Positions 1 through 7,817 of a stretch of 22,941 bases of DNA are shown here, in pieces; the first letter of the stretch is position 1; each line of letters begins with the position of its first letter. The DNA is from Xanthomarina sp035306705 (lineage in GTDB: Bacteria > Bacteroidota > Bacteroidia > Flavobacteriales > Flavobacteriaceae). The notes under the pieces are model-generated. The model was not told the DNA's origin. It ran no database searches and saw only the letters and a list, made by a program, of their open reading frames with translations. The position numbers and the translations under genes were made by a program. The stretch spans positions 1-22,941 of the forward strand of contig NZ_DATGNO010000087.1 in NCBI RefSeq assembly GCF_035306705.1, written 5' to 3'.

Positions 1-330
1 AAACAATTGAAAGTTGTAAAGCGACAACCCTGCAAGTTCAAGAATATCATTAAAAAATTCGGCAACTGTATTGGATAAAGCAATAAAAACAATGAGGTTC
101 AATAAAAAGAAATTGAAAAACATATAAAAGGTATCCAACCAAAAGTCTTTTCTAAAGATGGCTTGTTCTTCTCGCCAAGGAAAGGCAATTTCAAGAATCC
201 AAACAGTTAAGGAAATAATAATCAAACCATAGAAATAGTTGTCCCAATAAGTAATTGAAAGTATCTCGGTTTTAAGATAATTCCAATATCCCGAATAGGA
301 GTTGCTAATTATTTCCAGGTATTTTTCCAT
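1..330 (-). CDS. Sterol desaturase / fatty acid hydroxylase family membrane protein, N-terminal part
   Basis: The frame is open from an ATG at 330 down to base 1 with no stop, giving 110 residues of a gene that continues outside the window. The start MEKYLEIISNSYSGYWNY is followed by two hydrophobic segments (about residues 33-48 and 72-88). Between them lies the run PWREEQAIFRKDFWLD, which resembles the N-terminal region of flavobacterial sterol desaturase-family proteins. The His-box metal ligands that define the family would lie further on and cannot be seen, so the assignment rests on resemblance of this N-terminus. The start lies 8 bp after the PNP stop codon, so it is very likely the next gene of the arsenosugar-type operon. 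Family members are di-iron membrane oxygenases acting on lipids; the substrate here is unknown. Confidence 0.7.
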   Translation of the reverse strand, partial: MEKYLEIISNSYSGYWNYLKTEILSITYWDNYFYGLIIISLTVWILEIAFPWREEQAIFRKDFWLDTFYMFFNFFLLNLIVFIALSNTVAEFFNDILELAGLSLYNFQLF

Positions 331-338
331 GTTAAATT

Positions 339-1151
339 TTAAAGTGTTTTAATTAATTCTTTAAATAAAACAATCATTTCCGGCTCTGCCTTTCCGGCCA
401 TTTCAATAATCTCGCTAATGTTTACTGGTTTTAAGTTTTCCGGATCGCATTCATCCGTTAAAACGGACACAGCTGCTGTTTTTAAACCTAAATGATTCGC
501 CACAATAATTTCAGGAACGGTACTCATTCCTACAGCATCTGCCCCAATAATTTTCAACATCCTGTATTCGGCTCTTGTTTCTAATTGTGGGCCAACAACG
601 CTGGCGTAAACGCCTTGGTGCAAGGTAATGTTGTGCGATTTGGCAATAGCTTTGAATTTTTGGTTTAAGTTTTTATTATAAGGTTCGCTCATGTCTGTAA
701 AACGTTCTCCTAAAAGTTCTACACCTTTAAAAGCTAGGGGAGAACTGCCTTGTAGATTAATATGGTCGTCTATTAACATCAATTCTCCTTTTTTAAAGTT
801 GGTATTAATAGCTCCAGACGCATTGGAAACCAATAAGGTTTTTATACCTAATTTTTCCATAATACGAACAGGATAAGTAACATCTTGTAACGAATAGCCT
901 TCGTAAATATGAAAACGGCCCTGCATGACAACTACTTTTTTACCTTCTAGGTTTCCGTAAATGAGTTTTCCTTTATGAAATTCTACGGTTGCTGTTGGGA
1001 AACTTGGAATGTGATTATAGCTAACTTCGGCAAGAATCTCTATATCGTCAATTAGTTTTTCTAATCCTGTACCTAAAATAATTCCTACTTCAGGAGCGAT
1101 AAAACCTTTTTGTTTTAAGTAATCGGTTGTTTCTTTAATAAATTTAATCAT
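339..1151 (-). CDS. Purine nucleoside phosphorylase (trimeric PNP-I family) with Asp in the base-recognition position
   Basis: This 270-residue protein has the usual length and motifs of trimeric PNP, which splits purine nucleosides with phosphate into base and (deoxy)ribose 1-phosphate. Visible motifs are GTGL (27-30), GRFHIYEGY (78-86, active-site His81 and Glu84), VSNASGAIN (108-116), ETRAEY (191-196, base-contacting Glu191) and GADAVGMSTVPE (203-214, Met209). The strand ending in SVLTDE carries Asp233 (codon 453-455) where human PNP has Asn243. In human PNP the Asn-to-Asp change is known to shift specificity towards 6-aminopurines. The start overlaps the glycosyltransferase stop by 8 bp. 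The operon context with ArsS suggests, as an inference, that it handles an arsenical adenosine derivative. Ordinary purine salvage remains possible. Confidence 0.93.
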   Translation of the reverse strand: MIKFIKETTDYLKQKGFIAPEVGIILGTGLEKLIDDIEILAEVSYNHIPSFPTATVEFHKGKLIYGNLEGKKVVVMQGRFHIYEGYSLQDVTYPVRIMEKLGIKTLLVSNASGAINTNFKKGELMLIDDHINLQGSSPLAFKGVELLGERFTDMSEPYNKNLNQKFKAIAKSHNITLHQGVYASVVGPQLETRAEYRMLKIIGADAVGMSTVPEIIVANHLGLKTAAVSVLTDECDPENLKPVNISEIIEMAGKAEPEMIVLFKELIKTL

Positions 1152-1818
1152 TGGTAATTAATTCTTTAAGTATGGCATTTTTATTTAGATCCTCAAACGT
1201 GTCTATGTCATTTAATTCTTCTAATTGATAAATATCTTGACGTTTTAAATCTTCTAAAGTGTCTTTTAAAACGGTATCTGTTCCCCAGGATTTATTTTCA
1301 AAAATATGTGGATGCAGTTGTTTCATTCCCAACAGATAATAGCCGCCATCTAGTGCGGGTCCAATCACGACATCGTGGGTATCCAATTTAAGAAAAGAAT
1401 CGGAGATTTGTGCCGATTTTAAATCTAAAATGTCACTTCCAACAATCAGGACCTTTTCATAACCTGAATTAAAAAGTTCGGAGAAGGCATTCTGCATTTT
1501 TATGCCTAAATCGGAACCTTGTTGCAGTTTTTTTATAAAAACATCTTCGTCCCATAAATCATTTTTATGAATGTGTTCCGAATAAAAAACAAACTTATCT
1601 GCTGCTACTCTTTCGGTGATATTTGCTGTGTGTTGCAATAAATATTTGTAAATGTTTAAGGCAGCTTCATCTCCAATAGTTTGTGCTAAACGGGTTTTGC
1701 ATGTTCCTAATTCTGGATTTCTAACAAAGATAATAATGGCTTTTTTTGAGGTTGGAAAATGAAAATCGAAGTTCATTTCATTGTCGCTATTGGTGTCTTT
1801 TGTGCTTAATATTCCCAT
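1144..1818 (-). CDS. TIGR04282/DUF2064-type glycosyltransferase, arsenosugar cluster
   Basis: The 224-residue protein has the GT-A-like layout of the rSAM/selenodomain-associated transferase 1 family. There is an N-terminal nucleotide-binding strand and loop FVRNPELGTCKTRL (31-44), a GSDI motif (127-130, in the DxD-like position), GPALDGGYYLLG (153-164) and a C-terminal NDIDTFEDL motif. It has no signal peptide or membrane segment, so it should be cytosolic. The family is repeatedly found beside ArsS-type radical SAM genes and is thought to transfer or modify a sugar in arsenosugar formation; donor and acceptor cannot be read from sequence. It begins 15 bp after the rhodanese stop and overlaps PNP by 8 bp. 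An internal Met at residue 15 is an alternative start, since the conserved domain begins only around residue 26. Confidence 0.88.
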   Translation of the reverse strand: MGILSTKDTNSDNEMNFDFHFPTSKKAIIIFVRNPELGTCKTRLAQTIGDEAALNIYKYLLQHTANITERVAADKFVFYSEHIHKNDLWDEDVFIKKLQQGSDLGIKMQNAFSELFNSGYEKVLIVGSDILDLKSAQISDSFLKLDTHDVVIGPALDGGYYLLGMKQLHPHIFENKSWGTDTVLKDTLEDLKRQDIYQLEELNDIDTFEDLNKNAILKELITND

Positions 1819-1833
1819 GGGTTTAAAAAATAG

Positions 1834-2334
1834 TTAATCGTAAATTTTTTGTCCTGAAGTCAACCATTTGCTCCATTCCGGTGAAAAGGCATGTACTTTT
1901 TCGGTTTTGGTTTCGGTGCTATCATAAACATCAAAACCTTTGTTTTTCCATTCAAAAATACCGCCATATAAATTAAAAATATTGGAATATCCTGCTTTTT
2001 TTAGTTTTTTGGCTATGGTTTCAGAACGTATTCCTAACGAGCAATAAACGACTATAGTTTGTTGTTTGTTGTTTAGAAGTAAACTTGTTTGCTTTAAATT
2101 GAAGGTATTGAAACCTACAAAGATGGCATTTTCAATATGACTTACTCGATATTCCTCCAACTCGCGAGCATCTAAAATAAGAGCTTGTGTTTTTGGCATG
2201 GCGAGTTCTTGTACAGAGATATATGGAATGCTTTTAGTATTGTGTTTATTTAGTAAATCTTCCATGGTTTCTTGAGAGACACCCATTTGGACTGTAAAAA
2301 GCAGTATAAAAAAGCTTATTATATAAGTTTTCAT
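1834..2334 (-). CDS. Exported rhodanese-like protein
   Basis: I place the start at the ATG at 2334, giving 166 residues. A longer frame opens at 2397 but would overlap the end of ArsS, whereas MKTYIISFFILLFTVQMGVSQ from 2334 is a good Sec signal peptide with cleavage near residue 20. The mature part is one rhodanese domain: LDARELEEY (54-62), the six-residue active-site loop after Cys98 (CSLGIRS, 98-104) and YGGIFEWKNKG (123-133). Catalytic-type rhodaneses with this loop form a Cys-persulfide and transfer sulfane sulfur. The protein should therefore work in the periplasm or at the envelope, unlike its cytosolic operon partners. It begins 20 bp after the ArsS stop. Its role in the cluster is unknown; a link to thio-arsenicals would be speculation. 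Confidence 0.88.
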   Translation of the reverse strand: MKTYIISFFILLFTVQMGVSQETMEDLLNKHNTKSIPYISVQELAMPKTQALILDARELEEYRVSHIENAIFVGFNTFNLKQTSLLLNNKQQTIVVYCSLGIRSETIAKKLKKAGYSNIFNLYGGIFEWKNKGFDVYDSTETKTEKVHAFSPEWSKWLTSGQKIYD

Positions 2335-2354
2335 AGTTTTAGCTTTACTTAAAT

Positions 2355-3440
2355 TTATGAGGTTCCTGCATTCGCAGAAACTACTGTTCCTTGGCAACTG
2401 GATCCTGCTCCAGCCGTACAGCCATAGCAGTGTTGCGACGTGATAATGTTTCTGTTTTGAAGTGCTTCCTCATTATAATCTTTTATATGTTTCACCTTGC
2501 TGTTTATAGGTAACTCCAGCATTTGGTTGAAATCGCAATCGTATAAAAAACCATCCCAACTTACCGAAATGGTATTGGTGCACATCACGTTTTTCACGGT
2601 TGCTGGGTTATAGGCATCCACTAAGGCATGCATATAATCTTCGTAATTTTCGGAAGCAATTAAATAGTCCAAAAACCTGCTAATTGGCAAGTTGGTTATT
2701 GTAAACAATTGATGAAACTGAATTCCGAAATCCTCTAAAAGCGCCTTTTTAAAATCGGTTTCCATCGTGGCTTGATTGCCAGGTAAAAAAGCCCCAGACG
2801 GATTGTAAACCAAGTCTAATTGTAAGTCACTGTTTGGCATGCCATAGCCCACCGCATTAAGTTCTTGTAAGGCTTTAATGGATTTGTCGAAAACGCCGGT
2901 ACCACGTTGCTTGTCGGTTTTTCCTTTGGTCCAATGTGGCATGGAGGAAATAACATGAACCTGATGTTTTTTAAAGAATTCGGGTAAATCGTAATGCTTT
3001 TTATTGGCACGAATGATGGTCAGATTGGAACGGTCGATAATTTCTTTTGCACCAGCTTTTCTAGCCTCTTCCACAAACCATCTAAAATATGGATTCATTT
3101 CTGGAGCGCCACCTGTAAGATCTAGGGTATGGGCTTTTGTGGTTTTTATTACCTCCAAACATTGTAGCATGGTTTCCTTGGTCATGATTTCCTTTCGGTC
3201 TGGACCAGCATCTACATGGCAATGCTCGCAAACCTGATTGCACATATAGCCCAAATTGATTTGAAGGATTTCTAACTTGTTGGGACGTAAGGGGAATTGA
3301 TTTGTTTCGAATATTTTATTATTAAAGGTGGGTAATTCACCATTTTTAAAAATACCATTGGACATAAACTCCAACTGTTTGTTACTGTTCGCGAACTCAC
3401 TATTTCGTTTATGTAAGGATGTTGTTTTTAATTTAGACAT
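2355..3440 (-). CDS. arsS: Arsenosugar biosynthesis radical SAM protein ArsS
   Basis: The 361-residue protein carries a radical SAM 4Fe-4S motif, CNQVCEHC (Cys67, Cys71, Cys74; CX3CX2C), in the context LGYMCNQVCEHCHVDAGP, followed by the TGGAPEM glycine-rich SAM-binding motif. The C-terminal half has further cysteines (287, 302, 338, 341, 349) including HCYGCTAGAGSSC (337-349). This is the Cys-rich domain of the family, in which some members use selenocysteine; here only Cys codons are seen. ArsS-type enzymes attach a 5'-deoxyadenosyl group to dimethylarsenite, giving dimethylarsinoyl-deoxyadenosine, the entry point to arsenosugars. It starts 12 bp after the AhpD-like stop and is second in the operon. 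Closely related radical SAM/DUF3641 proteins of unknown substrate are the alternative. Confidence 0.9.
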   Translation of the reverse strand: MSKLKTTSLHKRNSEFANSNKQLEFMSNGIFKNGELPTFNNKIFETNQFPLRPNKLEILQINLGYMCNQVCEHCHVDAGPDRKEIMTKETMLQCLEVIKTTKAHTLDLTGGAPEMNPYFRWFVEEARKAGAKEIIDRSNLTIIRANKKHYDLPEFFKKHQVHVISSMPHWTKGKTDKQRGTGVFDKSIKALQELNAVGYGMPNSDLQLDLVYNPSGAFLPGNQATMETDFKKALLEDFGIQFHQLFTITNLPISRFLDYLIASENYEDYMHALVDAYNPATVKNVMCTNTISVSWDGFLYDCDFNQMLELPINSKVKHIKDYNEEALQNRNIITSQHCYGCTAGAGSSCQGTVVSANAGTS

Positions 3441-3452
3441 ACTTTCTTGCTC

Positions 3453-3788
3453 TTAACCATCTAATTTATTCACTTTATTCATCATTTGAACGCCATGAAC
3501 TAGCGATGCACCACCACGAATGGCGGCTGCTACGTGTAAGGATTCCATCATTTCTTCTTTAGTAATTCCTCTTTGTAAGCCATCTCCAGTATAGGCATCG
3601 ATGCAATATGGGCATTGAATGGTATGTGCCACCGCCAAGGCAATTAGCGATTTCTCTCTTTCTGAAAGAGCACCCTCCTTAAAAACAGCGTTGTAATAAT
3701 CGAAGAATTTAGAACCAAGCTCTTCATTCCATTCGGAGATTTTTCCAAATTTTTTGAGATCTGCTGGGTCGTAATAGGTCTTTTGCAT
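3453..3788 (-). CDS. AhpD / carboxymuconolactone decarboxylase-like protein of arsenosugar clusters
   Basis: The protein has 111 residues and an all-helical AhpD-like fold. The redox motif CPYC (Cys59-Cys62) follows LAVAHTIQ and is followed by IDAYTGDGLQRGITKEEM. His85 in the next helix (ESLHVAAAIRGGASLVHG) is in the place expected for the AhpD proton-relay histidine. AhpD proteins reduce peroxides through such a CxxC pair. Small members like this are recurrently linked to ArsS and are annotated as arsenosugar biosynthesis-associated peroxidase-like proteins; their actual substrate is not established. It is the first gene of the minus-strand operon, with ArsS starting 12 bp downstream. The ATG at 3788 gives the expected N-terminus MQKTYYDPADLKKFG. 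Confidence 0.88.
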   Translation of the reverse strand: MQKTYYDPADLKKFGKISEWNEELGSKFFDYYNAVFKEGALSEREKSLIALAVAHTIQCPYCIDAYTGDGLQRGITKEEMMESLHVAAAIRGGASLVHGVQMMNKVNKLDG

Positions 3789-4295
3789 GGTTTTATTTTT
3801 TTGAAGATGAATGTACAGATTTAAGTCGTAGTTGCTTATTAAAGTTTACATAAAATTATAAAAAAGCCTTGTTTGGGTTTAATTGTAACCTCTATTGTAA
3901 GGATTCAAATTTAAGTGTGTCAAACAAGAAAACTTAAAAACAATGACCAAAAAATGATTTCTTTTCTATTGGGTGCTTTCTTTTTCAGATTTGTTTCTTA
4001 AGAGTTTTATTTTAAAAAGTGATTCACTAAAAATCTTTAAACTTTTCTTTTAACGGTTTATGCCGTTATTATTTTCTTACATAAAATAAAATATTATATT
4101 TAGGCTAATAGCTTAATATTTAGTAGGTATTTTTTAATTAATCGATGTAGCTTTTTCTAGCTGTTTTAATTTTCGCTTATTTTATTCGTACTAATCAAGA
4201 ATTAGAACGAGTTAAGGAATAAGTATTATTTAAGTGCCAATCTAAATTTGGGTTTTATTAAAACCAAAACTTTATAAGCTTAACCAAAATGTTAT
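3789..4295. promoter_or_regulatory. Divergent AT-rich intergenic region between the arsenosugar operon and the sensor kinase
   Basis: There is no credible ORF in these 507 bp. The region must carry the promoters of both flanking operons. On the minus strand a -7-like box TAAATTTG lies at 3906-3913, about 118 bp before the AhpD-like start, but I find no TTG -33 box at the expected distance. An inverted repeat TAACGG-N6-CCGTTA lies at 4051-4068 near the middle. The remainder is low-complexity A/T. Confidence 0.5.
4243..4250 (+). promoter_or_regulatory. Candidate -7 box (TAAATTTG) of the sensor kinase operon
   Basis: TAAATTTG matches the Bacteroidota -7 consensus TAnnTTTG and lies 45 bp before the ATG at 4296. 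No clear TTG -33 element is present at the usual distance, so the promoter is weak, activated, or a chance match. Confidence 0.4.
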
Positions 4296-7200
4296 ATGAA
4301 TATCTATGCCACTTTACTCGTAGAGCTTTTATTTTTTTCTTTAAGCATTCTCTTTTTATTTAGGTTTAGATCGAAATTAGGTTTGGCGCCTTTATATATC
4401 CTGCTTGGTGCCATGCAGTACCTTCAATCTTTTTCTGGCACTATTATAAGTTTTGAAATTTTAGATAAGTACACCATTCACATTGGATCTGTAATTATTT
4501 TTTCTGCAGTTTTATTTGCCATTTTATTAATTTATATAAAAGAAGGAGTAAATCGTGCAAGAACACTTATTATAGGAATTATAATTTCAAATTTCTTGTT
4601 GTCTGCTTTATTTGGTATTACATATTTACAAGAAAGTGCTTTGGGATTAATAGATAATTATCCAACAAAGCCAGCACTTATTTTAGATTTCAGATACTTT
4701 ATAACAGGCACTGTCATTTTATTTTTCGATTTTATTTTACTTGTTATTTTGTATCAATTCTTAATTTCTAAAATTAGTAAACTCTATTTCTTCTTAATTC
4801 TTTTTATAACCTTAACATCTGTTTTAATTTTCGACTCCTTTGCTTTTAATTTAATAGTCAAGCATAATGAACCAGATTTTGAAGCCTCATTAATTGGGCA
4901 TATTATAGGAAAATCATTTGCCGCTTTTGCCTATTCGCTAATCCTTTATATCTACTTAAAATATGTTGATGGAGAGAGTGAAAATGTAAGTTTTATATCA
5001 AATCAAAATAAGGATATTTTTTCTATAATTAGATATCGAACTCAACATTTAAATCCTCATGCAGATCAAAATCAGGTTGAAATAAAATTAACCTCTCAAA
5101 TTGAAACTACATTAAACTATATTTCAGATGGTTTTGTGGCTCTAGACACCAATTGGTGTTATACATATGTAAATATTAAAGCAGGTGAATTTCTAGGAAG
5201 ATCTCCAGAAAGTTTAATAGGTAAGCATATTTGGACCGAATTTCCTGATAGTGTTGGACTTCCTTATTATAAAACATATTATGAAGCAGTCGAAACTCAA
5301 AAAAAACAATATTTTGAAAATTATTATGAACCTGTTGACAAATGGTTTGAAAACAGAATATATCCTTCAAAAGAGGGGCTGACCATTTATTTTACAGACA
5401 TTACTGAAAAGCGAAAAGCAGATATTAATAATCATATGTTGCTTTCTTTAATAGAGACCAGTGATGATTTTATTGGATTAGCAACCTTAGAAGGCAAGCC
5501 TATTTATTTAAATGCTCATGGAAGGAAATTAGTTGGATTAGATGAGAAAGGCATATTGCCAATTTCTATTTCAGATTTTTTCCCTGAAAAATATCGAGAC
5601 AGCATACTAAATGTCCACATACCTAACATTTATGAAAATAATAAGTGGGACGGTGAAGTTCAATTTAAAAATTTTAAAACAGGAGATTTAATACCTATTG
5701 AAGTGTCTGGATTTTTAATAAGAGATAGTTCAACAAATAAACCCATAGCATCAGGTATTGTAGCAAAAGATATTACAAAACGCAAACAAGTTGAAAATGA
5801 TTTAATAAATAGTGAACAAATATTTCGACGTCTATCTTCTAATGCTCCTGTTGCCATTTTTCAAGCAGATAAAGATGGTTCCTGTAATTATGTTAATGAA
5901 GAGTGGTTAAAATATTCTGGATTAACTTTTAATGAAGCTTTAGGTTTTGGTTATGTAGATGCCATACATCCAGAAGATAAAGCTCGCGTTGTTAATACAT
6001 GGCAAAAATCTATTTCTTCAGGAGAGAAATTTGTTTCGGACTTAAGATTTCTTCATAAAAATGGCAAAACAACTTGGCTTTCAATTAAGGTCGTTGGTTT
6101 GTATGACGCTAATAATGAGCTGAATGGCTATATAGGAATGGCTCTGGATATTTCTGAACGTAATAAAGCTGAAGAACAAATAGTAAACAGTAAAAAGTAC
6201 CTAGATAATATTATTAATAATATTGGAGACCCTGTCTTTGTTAAAGATGATAAAAGCCATATCATACTGGTAAATGACGCCTTTTGCTCCATGTTTAATG
6301 AGTCGAGAGCTAATGTTCTAGGTAAAACTCTAGCTGAGGATATACCTCCAGAAGAATTAGATATTTTTTTAAGAATAGATAAGCAAGTTATTTCAACAGG
6401 AATTGAGAATGTCAATGAGGAGACTTTAACTATAAAGGGAAAAGGAACTCGAATCATTTCAACAAAAAAAACAAGGTTTATTGATAGTAGCGATAATATA
6501 TTTCTAATTGGAGTTATAAGAGATATAACAGAGCGTAAAAAAGCACAAATAGAATTAGAAAAACATAGAAATAATCTTGAAGAGCTGGTTGAAATAAGAA
6601 CCTATGAATTAGAAAAGGAGAAAATTAAGGCACAATCTGCCGACTTAATGAAGTCGGCGTTTTTAGCAACTATGTCACATGAATTAAGAACACCAATGAA
6701 CTCTATTATTGGATTTACTAGTATTCTATTGAAAGAATTTGCTGGCCCATTAAATGAAGAACAGAAAAAGCAGTTATCCATGGTTAAAACCAGTAGCCAA
6801 CATCTACTAGGTTTAATTAACGACATTTTAGATATTTCTAAAATTGAGGCAGGAAAATTAAATGTAACACTTTCCCCATTCGACTATTTAAAAACCTTAG
6901 AAAAAACGATAGACTTCTTATTGCCTCAAGTTTTAAAAAAGGGGCTTAGTATACGTTCAGAAATATCTGAGATGCAAATAGTTTTAAAGAGTGATGAGCG
7001 CAGAGTTGAACAGGTATTACTTAATTTACTTTCAAATGCCATGAAGTTTTCTACTCAAGGAACGATCATTGTAAAAGTGCATATTTTAGATAATTTATTA
7101 GTAACAGAAGTAATAGATCAAGGAATTGGTATTGAAGAAAAAGACCTTAATAAATTGTTTTCGCCATTTATTCAACTAGATGGAGGATTAAATAGAAGCC

Positions 7201-7340
7201 ATGAAGGTACAGGCCTTGGATTAGCAATTTGTAAAAGTTTAATAGAAAAACTTGGGGGATCCATACAAGTACAAAGTAAAACAGGAGAAGGAAGTAATTT
7301 TACTTTTAAATTGCCATTAGATACTGCTAATAATAAATAG
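4296..7340 (+). CDS. Membrane sensor histidine kinase with four PAS domains
   Basis: The protein has 1014 residues. Residues 1-222 contain about seven hydrophobic helices forming an integral membrane sensor module that I do not recognise. Four PAS domains follow, at roughly 270-375, 380-497, 505-625 and 632-752. Each ends in a DIT/DIS-type motif followed by basic residues (DITEKRK, DITKRKQ, DISERNK, DITERKK). A short coiled linker leads to HisKA with SHELRTPMNS (phospho-acceptor His795), then HATPase_c with NLLSNAMKF (910-918), DQGIGI (941-946) and GTGLGLA (971-977). All boxes are intact, so it should be an active kinase. It has no fused receiver; the downstream receiver genes at 7425 and 7810 are the obvious phosphoryl acceptors. 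The signal it senses is unknown; oxygen, redox or small ligands are typical of PAS. Confidence 0.93.
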   Translation: MNIYATLLVELLFFSLSILFLFRFRSKLGLAPLYILLGAMQYLQSFSGTIISFEILDKYTIHIGSVIIFSAVLFAILLIYIKEGVNRARTLIIGIIISNFLLSALFGITYLQESALGLIDNYPTKPALILDFRYFITGTVILFFDFILLVILYQFLISKISKLYFFLILFITLTSVLIFDSFAFNLIVKHNEPDFEASLIGHIIGKSFAAFAYSLILYIYLKYVDGESENVSFISNQNKDIFSIIRYRTQHLNPHADQNQVEIKLTSQIETTLNYISDGFVALDTNWCYTYVNIKAGEFLGRSPESLIGKHIWTEFPDSVGLPYYKTYYEAVETQKKQYFENYYEPVDKWFENRIYPSKEGLTIYFTDITEKRKADINNHMLLSLIETSDDFIGLATLEGKPIYLNAHGRKLVGLDEKGILPISISDFFPEKYRDSILNVHIPNIYENNKWDGEVQFKNFKTGDLIPIEVSGFLIRDSSTNKPIASGIVAKDITKRKQVENDLINSEQIFRRLSSNAPVAIFQADKDGSCNYVNEEWLKYSGLTFNEALGFGYVDAIHPEDKARVVNTWQKSISSGEKFVSDLRFLHKNGKTTWLSIKVVGLYDANNELNGYIGMALDISERNKAEEQIVNSKKYLDNIINNIGDPVFVKDDKSHIILVNDAFCSMFNESRANVLGKTLAEDIPPEELDIFLRIDKQVISTGIENVNEETLTIKGKGTRIISTKKTRFIDSSDNIFLIGVIRDITERKKAQIELEKHRNNLEELVEIRTYELEKEKIKAQSADLMKSAFLATMSHELRTPMNSIIGFTSILLKEFAGPLNEEQKKQLSMVKTSSQHLLGLINDILDISKIEAGKLNVTLSPFDYLKTLEKTIDFLLPQVLKKGLSIRSEISEMQIVLKSDERRVEQVLLNLLSNAMKFSTQGTIIVKVHILDNLLVTEVIDQGIGIEEKDLNKLFSPFIQLDGGLNRSHEGTGLGLAICKSLIEKLGGSIQVQSKTGEGSNFTFKLPLDTANNK

Positions 7341-7364
7341 CTTATTAAAAAGCACAATGTTAAA

Positions 7365-7390
7365 TTGTTTATGCTATTTTAGTATGTTTG
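7365..7390 (+). promoter_or_regulatory. Candidate promoter of the receiver/activator pair
   Basis: TATGTTTG at 7383-7390 matches TAnnTTTG exactly, 34 bp before the ATG at 7425. A TTG lies upstream at 7365-7367, but the 15-bp spacer is shorter than usual. It could let the two regulators be expressed apart from the kinase. Confidence 0.4.
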
Positions 7391-7424
7391 GAAGTCTACC
7401 TATGGACCGTAATCTATCTGTTTA

Positions 7425-7817
7425 ATGAAATTTATGAAACAAACCATTTTAATAATTGAAGATAACGCGCAAAACATGTACATGTTATCTTACCTGCTAA
7501 AACAAAGTCATTACACTGTAATTGAAGCGTTTAATGGATTGGATGGATTAAAGATGGCTCATGATAATAATCCTGAAATTATTTTAATTGACATACAACT
7601 TCCAGATATGGACGGATACGAAATATGTAATAAATTAAGGCATAATGGCCTACCTAAAAACACAACAATTATTGCAGTAACCTCTTATGCCATGGGAGGA
7701 GATAAAGAAAAAGCCTTGGAAGCAGGTGCCGATGGATATTTGGAGAAACCAATTAATCCGGAAACTTTTGTAATTCAAATGGAAAGCATCATTAATTCAA
7801 AAATAAGAAATGAATAA
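7425..7817 (+). CDS. Stand-alone CheY/DivK-like response regulator receiver
   Basis: This 130-residue protein is a single receiver domain with no output domain. The acidic pair is Glu12-Asp13, the phospho-acceptor is Asp56 (LIDIQLPDMDGYE), the switch residue is Thr86 (AVTSYAM) and the conserved lysine is Lys108 (LEKPI). The sequence around the phosphorylation site and the AVTSYAM motif resemble the DivK-type receivers that accompany hybrid kinases. It may act as a phosphorelay intermediate or as an allosteric partner between the kinase at 4296 and the activator at 7810. Its coding sequence overlaps the next gene by 8 bp, so the two are probably translationally coupled. The ATG at 7434 (residue 4) is an equally good start. 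Confidence 0.92.
   Translation: MKFMKQTILIIEDNAQNMYMLSYLLKQSHYTVIEAFNGLDGLKMAHDNNPEIILIDIQLPDMDGYEICNKLRHNGLPKNTTIIAVTSYAMGGDKEKALEAGADGYLEKPINPETFVIQMESIINSKIRNE

Noticed and set aside
2335..2397. Longer N-terminus for the rhodanese
   Set aside because: It would overlap the end of arsS by 43 bp and bury a good signal peptide behind 21 residues; the ATG at 2334 is preferred.
3906..3913. Confident promoter for the arsenosugar operon
   Set aside because: The TAAATTTG box fits but there is no TTG at the expected distance and the leader would be over 100 bp; kept only as a note in the intergenic entry.
4051..4068. TAACGG-N6-CCGTTA inverted repeat sharing half-sites with the 18247 palindrome
   Set aside because: The half-sites are everted and spaced differently and the ACTTACAT tail is missing, so I do not count it as a third operator.
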